A stretch of DNA of 64,000 nt. Source: Segatella albensis DSM 11370 = JCM 12258. Its GTDB lineage: Bacteria; Bacteroidota; Bacteroidia; Bacteroidales; Bacteroidaceae. This document shows, in pieces, positions 41,709-50,124 of this stretch (position 1 is the first letter of the stretch; the number at the start of each line of letters is the position of its first letter). The notes under the pieces are model-generated. The model was not told the origin of the DNA. It was given only the letters and a program-made list of their open reading frames with translations, and did no database searches. The stretch spans positions 124,001-188,000 of the forward strand of contig NZ_AUFP01000001.1 of NCBI RefSeq assembly GCF_000426565.1, read 5' to 3'. A program made the translations under genes and the position numbers.

Positions 41709-43280
41709 ATGAAAAATAAATATATCTGTATCTTGCTCTTATGCCTACTCCTGTCGGCGTGCCTTAGCGAAAATCCGGTAGGAAAGATGCCCGAAGATAA
41801 AGCTTATACTTCGGCTAAAGATATCGAACAAAATTTAGTCGCCACACTATACAACTATATCGGTGGTGCAACGGAAAGTGAGGGATTACAGGGAACACCT
41901 CGCGGTGTCTACGACTGGAACTCTATAACTACAGACGAGCAACTGATACCGGTAAGAGGTGGTGACTGGTATGATGGTGGCTTCTGGCTAAGACTTCACA
42001 CACATACTTGGACACCTACGGAATTACCTCTGGAAAATACATGGAATTATCTGTATAAGGTGATCACACTCTGCAATAAGTCGCTATACAACATTGAGAA
42101 AAACAAAACTGTTCTCTCCAATACCGAATATACGGGATTTACATCTGAGGTAAGAGCTATCAGGGCTTTGTTTTACTTCTATACCATGGATATGTTCGGC
42201 AACATTCCGTTGGTAACGGATTATCATACGACTCAGAATCAAATCAAACAATGTAACAGAAATGTTGTATACCAGTTTATCATAGACGAACTGCAAAGTG
42301 TATTGCCTTACTTGGCTAATGAACATAGTAACTACAAAGGGAAGTATTACGGAAGGATTACACGCCCTGTCGCAGAATTCCTTCTGGCTAAGCTCTGTCT
42401 GAACGCTGAGGTGTACTCGGATGATGACTGGACAGACAAAAAAATCCCGAATGGGAAAGATATCTATTTTACCATTGACGGAAAAAAGAAGAATGCCTGG
42501 GAGGCTACGATCACTTATTGTGAGAAAATCAAGGAGACGGGATATGTGCTGGACGGATATGCCAAGAACTTCTGTATACACAATGAGGAATCCAAAGAGA
42601 ATATCTTCGTCATCCCAATGGATAAGATGCTGTATTCCAACACGTTCTCGTATCTTTTCAGAAGTAGACACTATGCTCACGGAAGTGCTCTCGGATTAGA
42701 TGCGGAAAATGGAACCTGTGCAACATGCTCTACCGTAAAGGCTTATGGATATGGTACGGATTCTGTAGACCCAAGATTCCAACTCAATTTCTTCGCCGAC
42801 ACGGTCAAGGTAAATGGTAATGTCGTCAAACTAAACAACGGGAAACCACTGGTGTACTATCCTCTGGAGGTATCAGAGAATATGACCGGAAGTTTATACG
42901 AGAAGACTGGTGGAGCGAGAATGAGCAAATATGAAACAGACCCGACAGCATACGACAACGGACATCTGCAGGATAATGATATCGTTTTGTTCAGATATGC
43001 CGACGTTCTGCTCATGGAAGCTGAAGCAAAGACGAGAAATGGAATGGATGGAGAAGAAGAACTCGCTGCCGTGGAAAAGCGTGTCGGTGCACCTTCCTTG
43101 TCTGCCAACTTGGATAACATTCTCAAGGAAAGACTCTTGGAACTGATGTGGGAAGGATGGAGAAGAAATGACTTGATAAGATTCGGTAAATTCGACGAGG
43201 ACAAACATCTGACTGTCTTCCCTATTCCAAGCATCTGCAAAGATTTAAACCACAACCTCGACCAGAACCCGGGATATTAG
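41709..43280 (+). CDS. SusD/RagB-like outer-membrane lipoprotein
   Basis: A 523-residue surface lipoprotein that would cap the preceding SusC-like transporter. The signal peptide ends at lipobox LLLSAC (Cys18). Typical SusD features are EVRAIRALFYFYTMDMFGNIPLV in the N-terminal helical region and a late DIVLFRYADVLLMEAEAKTR, RLLELMWEGWRRNDLIRFG and FPIPSICKDLNHNLDQNPGY. The start codon is 2 bases after the susC stop, so the pair is tightly coupled. No terminator with a T-tract was recognised after it. Confidence 0.94.
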   Translation: MKNKYICILLLCLLLSACLSENPVGKMPEDKAYTSAKDIEQNLVATLYNYIGGATESEGLQGTPRGVYDWNSITTDEQLIPVRGGDWYDGGFWLRLHTHTWTPTELPLENTWNYLYKVITLCNKSLYNIEKNKTVLSNTEYTGFTSEVRAIRALFYFYTMDMFGNIPLVTDYHTTQNQIKQCNRNVVYQFIIDELQSVLPYLANEHSNYKGKYYGRITRPVAEFLLAKLCLNAEVYSDDDWTDKKIPNGKDIYFTIDGKKKNAWEATITYCEKIKETGYVLDGYAKNFCIHNEESKENIFVIPMDKMLYSNTFSYLFRSRHYAHGSALGLDAENGTCATCSTVKAYGYGTDSVDPRFQLNFFADTVKVNGNVVKLNNGKPLVYYPLEVSENMTGSLYEKTGGARMSKYETDPTAYDNGHLQDNDIVLFRYADVLLMEAEAKTRNGMDGEEELAAVEKRVGAPSLSANLDNILKERLLELMWEGWRRNDLIRFGKFDEDKHLTVFPIPSICKDLNHNLDQNPGY

Positions 43281-43322
43281 AAAAAAAAGATACACATACA
43301 CTATAGTATGGATTTATTTTAT

Positions 43323-43330
43323 TAACTTTG
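43323..43330 (+). promoter_or_regulatory. -7 box of argS
   Basis: TAACTTTG followed by CACACA, 33 bases before the ATG at 43363. Confidence 0.7.
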
Positions 43331-43362
43331 CACACAAATTCTAGAATAATAAAAATACCGGT

Positions 43363-45183
43363 ATGAAGATTGAAAACCAAATAAGTGCTTCGGCTATTCA
43401 GGCCATTAAAGAGTTATATGGTCAGGAGATACCAGAAAAAATGGTACAACTGCAGAAGACTCGTAGCAACTTCGAGGGTAACTTGACTCTCGTTGTCTTC
43501 CCATTCCTTAAGATTTCAAAGAAAAAACCTGAGGATACAGCTCAAGAAATCGGTGAATATCTACAGAAGAACTGTAAGGCTGTAGAGAAATTCAATGTTG
43601 TCAAGGGTTTCCTAAATCTCACCATTGCTCGTGCTGCATGGGTGGAACTCCTCAACGACATCAATGCTGATAAGAAATTCGGTGAGAAGAGAGTAACTGA
43701 TGATTCTCCTCTCGTGATGATCGAATATTCTTCACCTAACACCAACAAACCTTTACACCTCGGACATGTGCGTAACAACCTGCTTGGTTGGTCTTTGGCT
43801 CAGATCATGGAGGCTAACGGTAATAAGGTGGTGAAAACAAATATCGTAAACGACCGTGGTATCCATATCTGTAAGTCTATGCTTGCTTGGCTGAAATGGG
43901 GTAATGGTATTACTCCTGAGAAGGCAGGAAAAAAAGGTGACCACTTGATCGGTGACTTCTATGTAGCCTTTGATAAGCACTTCAAAGAGGAGTGTGCAGA
44001 ACTGACTAAACAGTATGTGGCAGAGGGCATGACCGAAGATGCTGCAAAGGAAAAGGCCGAACAGGAGGCTCCACTCATCAAGGAAGCTCACGAGATGCTC
44101 GTAAAATGGGAGCATAACGACCCTGAGGTTCGTGCGCTCTGGAGCAAGATGAACTCTTGGGTATACGCTGGTTTCGATGAGACTTACAAGGCTATGGGCG
44201 TAGGTTTCGACAAGATATACTATGAATCAAATACTTATCTCGTTGGTAAGAAGAAGGTTGAAGAGGGTCTTGCGAAAAATCTTTTCTTCCGTAAGGAGGA
44301 TGGCTCTGTATGGGCTGACCTTACTCAGGAGGGTCTTGATCAGAAATTGTTGCTCCGTAAGGACGGTACTTCTGTATATATGACACAGGACATCGGTACT
44401 GCTGAGATGCGATTCAGCGACTTCCCTATCGACAAGATGATCTATGTCGTAGGTAACGAGCAGAATTATCATTTTCAGGTATTGTCTATTCTCCTCGACC
44501 GCTTAGGCTTCAAGTGGGGTAAGGATCTCGTTCACTTCTCTTATGGTATGGTAGAATTACCTAACGGTAAGATGAAGAGTCGTGAGGGTACTGTTGTAGA
44601 TGCTGACGACTTGATCGCACAGATGATCAGCGACGCTTACAAGACCAGTGAAGATAAGGTGAACAAACTGGAAGGCATCACCGAAGATGAGAAGAAAGAG
44701 ATTGCTCGTATCGTCGGTATGGGTGCACTCAAATACTTTATCTTAAAAGTTGATGCACGTAAGAACATGCTCTTCAACCCAGAAGAAAGTATCGACTTCA
44801 ACGGAAATACAGGTCCTTTCATCCAATATACATATGCTCGTATCCGTAGTGTATTGCGTAAGGCTGAAGCTGAGGGTATCAAGTTGCCAGATGTTCTTAC
44901 TGACAATGCTCCTCTGAATGAGAAAGAGATTCAACTCATACAAAAGATGAACGAGTTTGGTGCTGCCGTTGAACAGGCTGGTATCGACTATAGCCCAAGT
45001 GGTATCGCAAACTATTGCTATGAGTTAACCAAGGACTTTAACCAGTTCTATCATGATTATAGTATCTTGAAGGCTGATACTGACGATGAAAAGATTACCC
45101 GACTGGTACTTGCTAAGAATGTAGCAAAGATCATCAAGAACGGTATGTCTCTATTGGGTATCGAGGTTCCTGAAAGAATGTAA
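43363..45183 (+). CDS. argS: arginine--tRNA ligase
   Basis: A 606-residue class I aminoacyl-tRNA synthetase that charges tRNA-Arg. The HIGH-type motif is PLHLGHVRNN and the KMSKS-equivalent is KMKSREGTV. EYSSPNTNKP and the tRNA-binding N-terminal (QKTRSNFEGNLTLVVFPFLK) and C-terminal (YCYELTKDFNQFYHDY) regions are family-typical. It is followed by a strong hairpin and an RNase H gene. Confidence 0.97.
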   Translation: MKIENQISASAIQAIKELYGQEIPEKMVQLQKTRSNFEGNLTLVVFPFLKISKKKPEDTAQEIGEYLQKNCKAVEKFNVVKGFLNLTIARAAWVELLNDINADKKFGEKRVTDDSPLVMIEYSSPNTNKPLHLGHVRNNLLGWSLAQIMEANGNKVVKTNIVNDRGIHICKSMLAWLKWGNGITPEKAGKKGDHLIGDFYVAFDKHFKEECAELTKQYVAEGMTEDAAKEKAEQEAPLIKEAHEMLVKWEHNDPEVRALWSKMNSWVYAGFDETYKAMGVGFDKIYYESNTYLVGKKKVEEGLAKNLFFRKEDGSVWADLTQEGLDQKLLLRKDGTSVYMTQDIGTAEMRFSDFPIDKMIYVVGNEQNYHFQVLSILLDRLGFKWGKDLVHFSYGMVELPNGKMKSREGTVVDADDLIAQMISDAYKTSEDKVNKLEGITEDEKKEIARIVGMGALKYFILKVDARKNMLFNPEESIDFNGNTGPFIQYTYARIRSVLRKAEAEGIKLPDVLTDNAPLNEKEIQLIQKMNEFGAAVEQAGIDYSPSGIANYCYELTKDFNQFYHDYSILKADTDDEKITRLVLAKNVAKIIKNGMSLLGIEVPERM

Positions 45184-45197
45184 ACGATATAGGTTCA

Positions 45198-45232
45198 ATC
45201 CGAGGGGATGCAAGGACATTTCCCCCTCGGAT
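45198..45232 (+). other. hairpin between argS and the RNase H gene, no T-tract
   Basis: ATCCGAGGGG (45198-45207) and CCCCTCGGAT (45223-45232) form a perfect 10-bp, GC-rich stem with a 15-base loop, 14 bases after the argS stop. The T-tract of an intrinsic terminator is missing. It may protect the argS 3' end, mark a processing site or act as a weak terminator. Confidence 0.6.
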
Positions 45233-45252
45233 AAACCCTACTAAAAAACAAC

Positions 45253-45726
45253 ATGAAGAAAAACGAATTGTTGAACCCGCCTGACTGGCGAAACGATACG
45301 GTATTACCATTGCCCAATGAGGTAAAGGCAAATGCGTGGGCTGTTGATGCCGCATGTAGCGGTAATCCGGGTCCTATGGAGTATCAGTGCATCGACTTGT
45401 CTACGGGTACACAGGTTTTTCATTTCGGTCCTATTCATGGAACGAATAATATCGGGGAATTCCTCGCTATCGTTCATGCCTTAGCTCTTATGGAGAAAGA
45501 AGGTATCACAGATAAGGTAATCTATAGCGACAGCGTAAACGCACAACTGTGGGTTGCCAAGAAACAATGCAAAACGAAATTAGAAAGAAATGCCCAGACC
45601 GAAGAACTCTATCGGATTATCGCTAGAGCTGAACATTGGCTAAAGACACATCCTATCCATACTCCTATACTGAAATGGGAGACAAAAAAATGGGGAGAAT
45701 GTCCTGCTGACTTTGGTCGAAAATAA
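45253..45726 (+). CDS. ribonuclease H-fold protein (RNase HI-like)
   Basis: A 157-residue protein with the RNase H fold. The four acidic residues are in place: Asp32 in AVDAACSGNPGP, Glu69 in NNIGEFLAIVHAL, Asp93 in IYSDSVNAQLW and Asp153 in the C-terminal PADFGRK. It would cut the RNA strand of RNA-DNA hybrids. The N-terminal 25 residues (ELLNPPDWRNDTVLPLPN) are an extension before the first strand. It lacks the long basic helix of E. coli RNase HI, as in other Bacteroidetes relatives. No separate promoter was seen. Confidence 0.88.
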   Translation: MKKNELLNPPDWRNDTVLPLPNEVKANAWAVDAACSGNPGPMEYQCIDLSTGTQVFHFGPIHGTNNIGEFLAIVHALALMEKEGITDKVIYSDSVNAQLWVAKKQCKTKLERNAQTEELYRIIARAEHWLKTHPIHTPILKWETKKWGECPADFGRK

Positions 45727-45729
45727 GGA

Positions 45730-45891
45730 TTATAGGCTTTCGATATATCCTTTTGTAAAGAGGTCGTAACTTACAGCCTCAAGTTCACTCAACGTCATAT
45801 TTTCTACTGCTTGCTCGATTTTCTGAATGAGCATCTGACGCTTATAATCATCCGACATACTCAGTCGGGAGGTAAATCTATTTGTTGCCAT
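45730..45891 (-). CDS. small conserved-looking protein, 53 residues, coupled to ribD
   Basis: A 53-residue frame from ATG at 45891 to TAA at 45730, starting MATNRFTSRLSMSDDYKRQM and ending YDLFTKGYIESL. It is predicted mostly alpha-helical (MLIQKIEQAVENMTLSELEAVSYDL). The start overlaps the end of ribD by 14 bases, an arrangement that normally means translational coupling. Its stop is 3 bases from the convergent RNase H stop. I do not recognise the family. The fit into the otherwise empty space and the tight overlap support a real gene. Confidence 0.65.
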   Translation of the reverse strand: MATNRFTSRLSMSDDYKRQMLIQKIEQAVENMTLSELEAVSYDLFTKGYIESL

Positions 45892-46852
45892 TTTCTTTTT
45901 CGTATGTAATAATCACTTGGTCACCATAAACTTCATGTTTGGCTACCGTTAAACCTGATGGTAACTGGGGAGCGGGAGTTCCTTGGTTGACATATAAACC
46001 AGTATTCGTTTCTACTCTGATCTCATCATAACATCCACTCTGGATGAAACTCTCCAGTGTCTTTGCTCCACCCTCAACGATCAGGGATTGACACGATTTC
46101 TCCATCAATGTCTTGAACAGATCTTGAACGGAAAAGTCGGAAGATAGCACGAAGCGAAGAGGGTTCTTCCCCGTCCATTCGCGAACTGTAAGCCGAGGAT
46201 GTTCACGCTCGTCTGTGGTTCTTCCCACAACAATGGCATCATTCTCCGCACGAAGTTTATGGACAAGTATCTGAGTAAAAGGTGAAGAGATTTTCAAAGG
46301 TGAGAACACTTGATGACCTTTAGGATCTGTCTTCATTTCATCCAGGAACCCATTAGAAGTCTGCGCCCATTTCAATAAAACATAAGGACGATGAAGCGTG
46401 TTGACAGTAATAAAGCGACGATTCAATTCTAAACATTCATGTTCAAGAACTCCTACCGTTACCTCGATACCAGCATTCCGAATCTTCTGGATACCCCTAC
46501 CCTGTACCTTTGCAAACGGATCTATGCAACCACAAACACAACGGCGTACACCTTTCTTTATAATCAAGTCGGCACAAGGAGGTGTCTTCCCATAATGTGA
46601 ACAAGGTTCAAGACTTACATATATGGTAGCATCATGCAACAAAGCCTCATCTTCTGAACTAACACTGGCAAAGGCATTCACTTCGGCATGTCCTTCACCA
46701 CAACGAGCATGATAACCTTCACCTATAATCCGTCCATCGGCACTCACGATGACAGCGCCCACCATGGGATTAGGCTTTGCATTCTGACGACCATTCACCG
46801 CTAGTTGTAAACAGCGGCGCATATATATTTCATCTATTTCCTGTTGCGTCAT
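45878..46852 (-). CDS. ribD: bifunctional diaminohydroxyphosphoribosylaminopyrimidine deaminase / 5-amino-6-(5-phosphoribosylamino)uracil reductase
   Basis: A 324-residue RibD that carries out two successive steps of riboflavin synthesis. The N-terminal deaminase has zinc-site motifs GEGHAEVNAF and SLEPCSHYGKTPPC and the PNPMVGAVIV motif. The C-terminal reductase (about 150-324) has LLKWAQTSNGFLDE and LIVEGGAKTLESFIQSG. The start at 46852 (MTQQEIDEIYMRRCLQLA) is preferred over a longer frame to 46930, which would enter the divergent prmC gene. Other rib genes are not in the window. Confidence 0.95.
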   Translation of the reverse strand: MTQQEIDEIYMRRCLQLAVNGRQNAKPNPMVGAVIVSADGRIIGEGYHARCGEGHAEVNAFASVSSEDEALLHDATIYVSLEPCSHYGKTPPCADLIIKKGVRRCVCGCIDPFAKVQGRGIQKIRNAGIEVTVGVLEHECLELNRRFITVNTLHRPYVLLKWAQTSNGFLDEMKTDPKGHQVFSPLKISSPFTQILVHKLRAENDAIVVGRTTDEREHPRLTVREWTGKNPLRFVLSSDFSVQDLFKTLMEKSCQSLIVEGGAKTLESFIQSGCYDEIRVETNTGLYVNQGTPAPQLPSGLTVAKHEVYGDQVIITYEKENGNK

Positions 46853-46866
46853 TTCCTTAATTTTAT

Positions 46867-46874
46867 TACCTTTG
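46867..46874 (+). promoter_or_regulatory. -7 box of prmC
   Basis: TACCTTTG followed by CAGC and the ATG at 46879, so the prmC transcript is probably leaderless. The ribD start is only 15 bases away on the other strand. Confidence 0.75.
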
Positions 46875-46878
46875 CAGC

Positions 46879-47739
46879 ATGATGACATATCGCGATTTAT
46901 ACACTCGACTAGAGATCTTGTATGATACAAGAGAAGCTCAGGCTATCGTAAGAACGATTCTTGAAATACGCTTCAAAATGTCATACACCGACATTGTTTG
47001 TGGCAAAGTTAATGAATTATCCGCAGACAAAGAAAAAGAATTGGAAGAAATCATGAAAAGACTGGAAAATGGTGAACCTTTGCAATATGTATTGGGTGAA
47101 GCTGAATTTGCAGGTAGAACCTTTCATGTTGAACCTGGGGTATTAATACCAAGACCTGAGACTGCTGAACTATGCCGGTTAATCGTCAATGATATCAAAG
47201 CTATTCACAAAGACGCTGATCCTATTGTCATCACAGATGTCGGAACAGGAAGTGGGTGCATCGCCATCACCTTATCACTCGAACTACATAACTGCAAGGT
47301 CAGGGCATATGATATCAGTACCAAGGCTTTGGAAATCGCCAAGAAGAATGCAGAAGTCCTTGGAGCAGATGTAGACTTTGAGATACAAGATGCTCTCCGT
47401 CTTGAAAAGAAGTCTACTGATGACAAGATCATGAATATTATCGTAAGTAATCCGCCGTATATTGCGGAAAAAGAGAAGAAGGAGATGTGCAAGAACGTAC
47501 TCGACCATGAACCTTCGTTGGCCTTATTCGTTTCTGATGATGACCCTCTGATCTTTTATCGTTCTATTGCGGAATACGGAGTGAAGAATCTTAAGGATGG
47601 AGATCGGATATATTATGAAATCAACCCTATCTATGCTCAGGAGATGGTAGAGATGATGGAGTCTCTTGGATATAGGGATGTTAAGATAACAAATGACCTA
47701 TATGGAAAGCAAAGGATGCTAAGGGCAATACATGCTTAA
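46879..47739 (+). CDS. prmC: peptide chain release factor N5-glutamine methyltransferase
   Basis: A 286-residue SAM-dependent enzyme that methylates the glutamine of the GGQ motif in release factors. The SAM site is DVGTGSGCIAITL and the catalytic motif is SNPPYIAEKEK. GVLIPRPETAEL precedes them. An N-terminal helical domain occupies about residues 1-70. The start may be either Met of MMTY. It begins a plus-strand cluster prmC-recX-comF. Confidence 0.96.
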   Translation: MMTYRDLYTRLEILYDTREAQAIVRTILEIRFKMSYTDIVCGKVNELSADKEKELEEIMKRLENGEPLQYVLGEAEFAGRTFHVEPGVLIPRPETAELCRLIVNDIKAIHKDADPIVITDVGTGSGCIAITLSLELHNCKVRAYDISTKALEIAKKNAEVLGADVDFEIQDALRLEKKSTDDKIMNIIVSNPPYIAEKEKKEMCKNVLDHEPSLALFVSDDDPLIFYRSIAEYGVKNLKDGDRIYYEINPIYAQEMVEMMESLGYRDVKITNDLYGKQRMLRAIHA

Positions 47740-47750
47740 TAAAGTACACA

Positions 47751-48236
47751 ATGAGACCAAAAACAGAACAACAAGCTCTCTTCATGCTGACTACATTATG
47801 CTCACAGTCAGAACATTGTTCTCAGGAGATGAGAGAACGAATGGATAAATGGGAAATAGCGAAAGATGAACAAGAACGCATCCTCGATTATCTCAGAAAG
47901 GAGAAATATGTCGATGACGAGCGTTTCTGCAGATTCTTTGTTCATGACAAGATGTTATATAATAAATGGGGACAAAGAAAAATTGAGCAGGCTCTCTTCA
48001 TGAAGAAAATAGGAAAAGATGTCTCGACTCCTATCTTTGAAGAGATCCCTGACGAGGATTGGATAGAAGTCCTTAAACCCATGATAGAACAGAAGTTGAA
48101 GACTACAAAGGGGAAAAATGACTATGAACGTTCTATAAAAACCATACGATGGGCTCTGGGAAGGGGATTTCTGATGGAACATATACGAAACTGTATTCAT
48201 ACGATAGAGATAGAAGAAGAGGATGAAGGTTTATGA
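47751..48236 (+). CDS. recX: regulatory protein RecX
   Basis: A 161-residue RecX, a modulator of RecA filaments. It shows the three-helix repeats of the family: ALFMLTTLCSQSEHCSQEMRERM, RILDYLRKEKYVDDERFCRFFVHDKM and KWGQRKIEQALFMKKI. It starts 11 bases after prmC and its end overlaps comF by 4 bases (ATGA), so the genes are co-translated. recA itself is not in the window. Confidence 0.93.
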   Translation: MRPKTEQQALFMLTTLCSQSEHCSQEMRERMDKWEIAKDEQERILDYLRKEKYVDDERFCRFFVHDKMLYNKWGQRKIEQALFMKKIGKDVSTPIFEEIPDEDWIEVLKPMIEQKLKTTKGKNDYERSIKTIRWALGRGFLMEHIRNCIHTIEIEEEDEGL

Positions 48237-48949
48237 TATTAGAAAAGATTTTATCACTCATCGCTCCTAGGGCTTGTGCCGTCTGCGGATGCCGCCTGTC
48301 ATCAAGCGAGAATGTTATCTGTGGTACTTGCAACTTACATCTGCCCCGAACGAATTTCGAAGACAACCCGTACGAGAACGAACTCGCTAAGGAGTTCTTC
48401 GGTAGAATTCCAATAGAGAAAGCTACTTCCTTATTCTTTTATCATGCGGGAAGTGAGGTTGCCAACATCATCTATAATCTGAAATACCATAACGAGCCGT
48501 ATATTGGGGTGACCATGGGAGAAATGTTGGCAAATCAATGTAAGGGTAAAGACTTCTTTACGGATATCGATGCCATCGTACCGGTTCCTTTGGCTAAAAA
48601 GAGATATAAGCAACGTGGATATAATCAGAGTATGGAGATTGCCAAGGGGGTATCAAAAGCAACTGGGATTCCTATCTTATCAGACTTCATATGCCGGTCT
48701 GAATTCAACAAGAGTCAAACGCATCTTAACAGATGGCAAAGAGCAGAAAACGTAGAAAACTTGTTCTATCTCAACCCACATGCCAAACTTCCTCGGAACT
48801 TTCATTTTCCAAGCAACAAAGACGAAAGAACTCACCTACTTATCATCGACGACATCATAACGACAGGGGCTACGATTGTATCTTGTGTTCATGCGCTCCC
48901 TGCCAATGTTAAAATAAGTGTTTTATCTCTTGGTTTCACCAAAAATTAA
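48233..48949 (+). CDS. comF: ComF family phosphoribosyltransferase-like protein
   Basis: A 238-residue ComF/GntX-type protein. An N-terminal zinc ribbon (CAVCGCRLSSSENVICGTC) is followed by a phosphoribosyltransferase domain with IVPVPLAKKRYKQRGYNQS and the PRPP loop LLIIDDIITTGAT. ComF proteins function in DNA uptake in some bacteria; the role in Bacteroidetes is not established. The start overlaps recX by 4 bases. The pyrE promoter begins at its stop codon. Confidence 0.92.
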   Translation: MILEKILSLIAPRACAVCGCRLSSSENVICGTCNLHLPRTNFEDNPYENELAKEFFGRIPIEKATSLFFYHAGSEVANIIYNLKYHNEPYIGVTMGEMLANQCKGKDFFTDIDAIVPVPLAKKRYKQRGYNQSMEIAKGVSKATGIPILSDFICRSEFNKSQTHLNRWQRAENVENLFYLNPHAKLPRNFHFPSNKDERTHLLIIDDIITTGATIVSCVHALPANVKISVLSLGFTKN

Positions 48950-48957
48950 TACCTTTG
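48950..48957 (+). promoter_or_regulatory. -7 box of pyrE
   Basis: TACCTTTG followed by CA, directly after the comF stop and 29 bases before the pyrE ATG. Confidence 0.7.
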
Positions 48958-48986
48958 CATGAACATAATTTATAATCCGAAAGAAT

Positions 48987-49619
48987 ATGGACAAGCTGAA
49001 GAAAGATTTCGCATCTAAGTTATTAAAAATTAAGGCCATTAAATTACAACCAAACAACCCGTTCACATGGGCCTCAGGCTGGAAATCACCATTTTACTGT
49101 GACAACAGAAAGACTCTCTCATATCCTGATCTGCGCGACTATGTGAAGTTGGAAATCGTACATGTCATCCTAGAGAAATTCCCTGAGGTTGATGCTATCG
49201 CTGGTGTCGCAACGGGAGCTATCCCTCAAGGTGCACTCGTAGCCGATGAACTTCACTTGCCTTTCGTCTATGTACGAAGCAAACCAAAGGACCATGGACT
49301 GGAGAACCTTATCGAAGGTGACCTGAGACCAGGTAGCAAGGTGGTTGTCATTGAAGACTTGATTTCTACTGGTGGATCTTCTTTGAAGGCTGTCGAAGCT
49401 ATCCGTAAGAACGGATGTGATGTCGTTGGTATGGTAGCTTCATACACATATGGTTTCCCTGTCGCTAAAAAGGCTTTTAAAGACGCAAATGTAGAACTCG
49501 TTACTTTGACAGATTACGAACATGTTGTCGACGAGGCATTGGAAACCGGATATATAGATCAGGAAGATGTAGAGATCTTACATGAATGGCGTAAGGACCC
49601 TGCAAACTGGAAAAAATAA
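48987..49619 (+). CDS. pyrE: orotate phosphoribosyltransferase
   Basis: A 210-residue enzyme that converts orotate and PRPP to orotidine monophosphate in pyrimidine synthesis. The PRPP loop is VVVIEDLISTGGSS, and FTWASGWKSPFYCDNRKTLSYP and VRSKPKDHGLEN are family signatures. It starts a probable operon with the SRPBCC gene (24 bases downstream) and argH. Both pyrimidine and arginine synthesis draw on carbamoyl phosphate, which may explain the grouping. Confidence 0.97.
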   Translation: MDKLKKDFASKLLKIKAIKLQPNNPFTWASGWKSPFYCDNRKTLSYPDLRDYVKLEIVHVILEKFPEVDAIAGVATGAIPQGALVADELHLPFVYVRSKPKDHGLENLIEGDLRPGSKVVVIEDLISTGGSSLKAVEAIRKNGCDVVGMVASYTYGFPVAKKAFKDANVELVTLTDYEHVVDEALETGYIDQEDVEILHEWRKDPANWKK

Positions 49620-49643
49620 TTAGGAAATATAATTAAGAAACGT

Positions 49644-50072
49644 ATGTCTAGTACATTCGAAAGTAGTATCAAACAGATTCCTCATAGTCAGGAATCTGTT
49701 TACACAACATTGAGCGATCTGAATAATCTTGAACGTATCAAGGACAGAATCCCTGCTGATAAGGTCAAGGATTTCTCTTTTGATGCCGACAGCATCTCCA
49801 TCGAGGCCCCAATGGTTGGAAGCATCAAGATGCGCATCATCGACAGAGATCCTTACAAGACGATAAAGTTTGAAACTGAAAACAGTCCTGTACCTTTTAA
49901 CTTCTGGATTCAACTTGTCTCTACAGGAGAGTCTTCCTGCAAGATGAAACTCACTATAAAAGCTGACCTTAATCCTTTCATCAAGGGTATGGTACAGAAA
50001 CCATTGAAGGAAGGTATCGAGAAGATTGCTGATGCCCTAAGCATTATACCGTACGAGGAGAAAGTCTATTAA
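49644..50072 (+). CDS. SRPBCC (START-like) family protein
   Basis: A 142-residue protein of the SRPBCC/polyketide-cyclase superfamily, a helix-grip fold with a hydrophobic ligand pocket. The first strand SSIKQIPHSQESVYTTLSDLNNL and the long C-terminal helix MVQKPLKEGIEKIADALS are typical. The ligand is unknown. It sits between pyrE and argH in the same direction, a conserved-looking but unexplained position. Confidence 0.87.
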   Translation: MSSTFESSIKQIPHSQESVYTTLSDLNNLERIKDRIPADKVKDFSFDADSISIEAPMVGSIKMRIIDRDPYKTIKFETENSPVPFNFWIQLVSTGESSCKMKLTIKADLNPFIKGMVQKPLKEGIEKIADALSIIPYEEKVY

Positions 50073-50124
50073 TGTCTTCTGGATAATCAGAGGATAAGTA
50101 TAAATGAATATAAAGACTGGAAAT

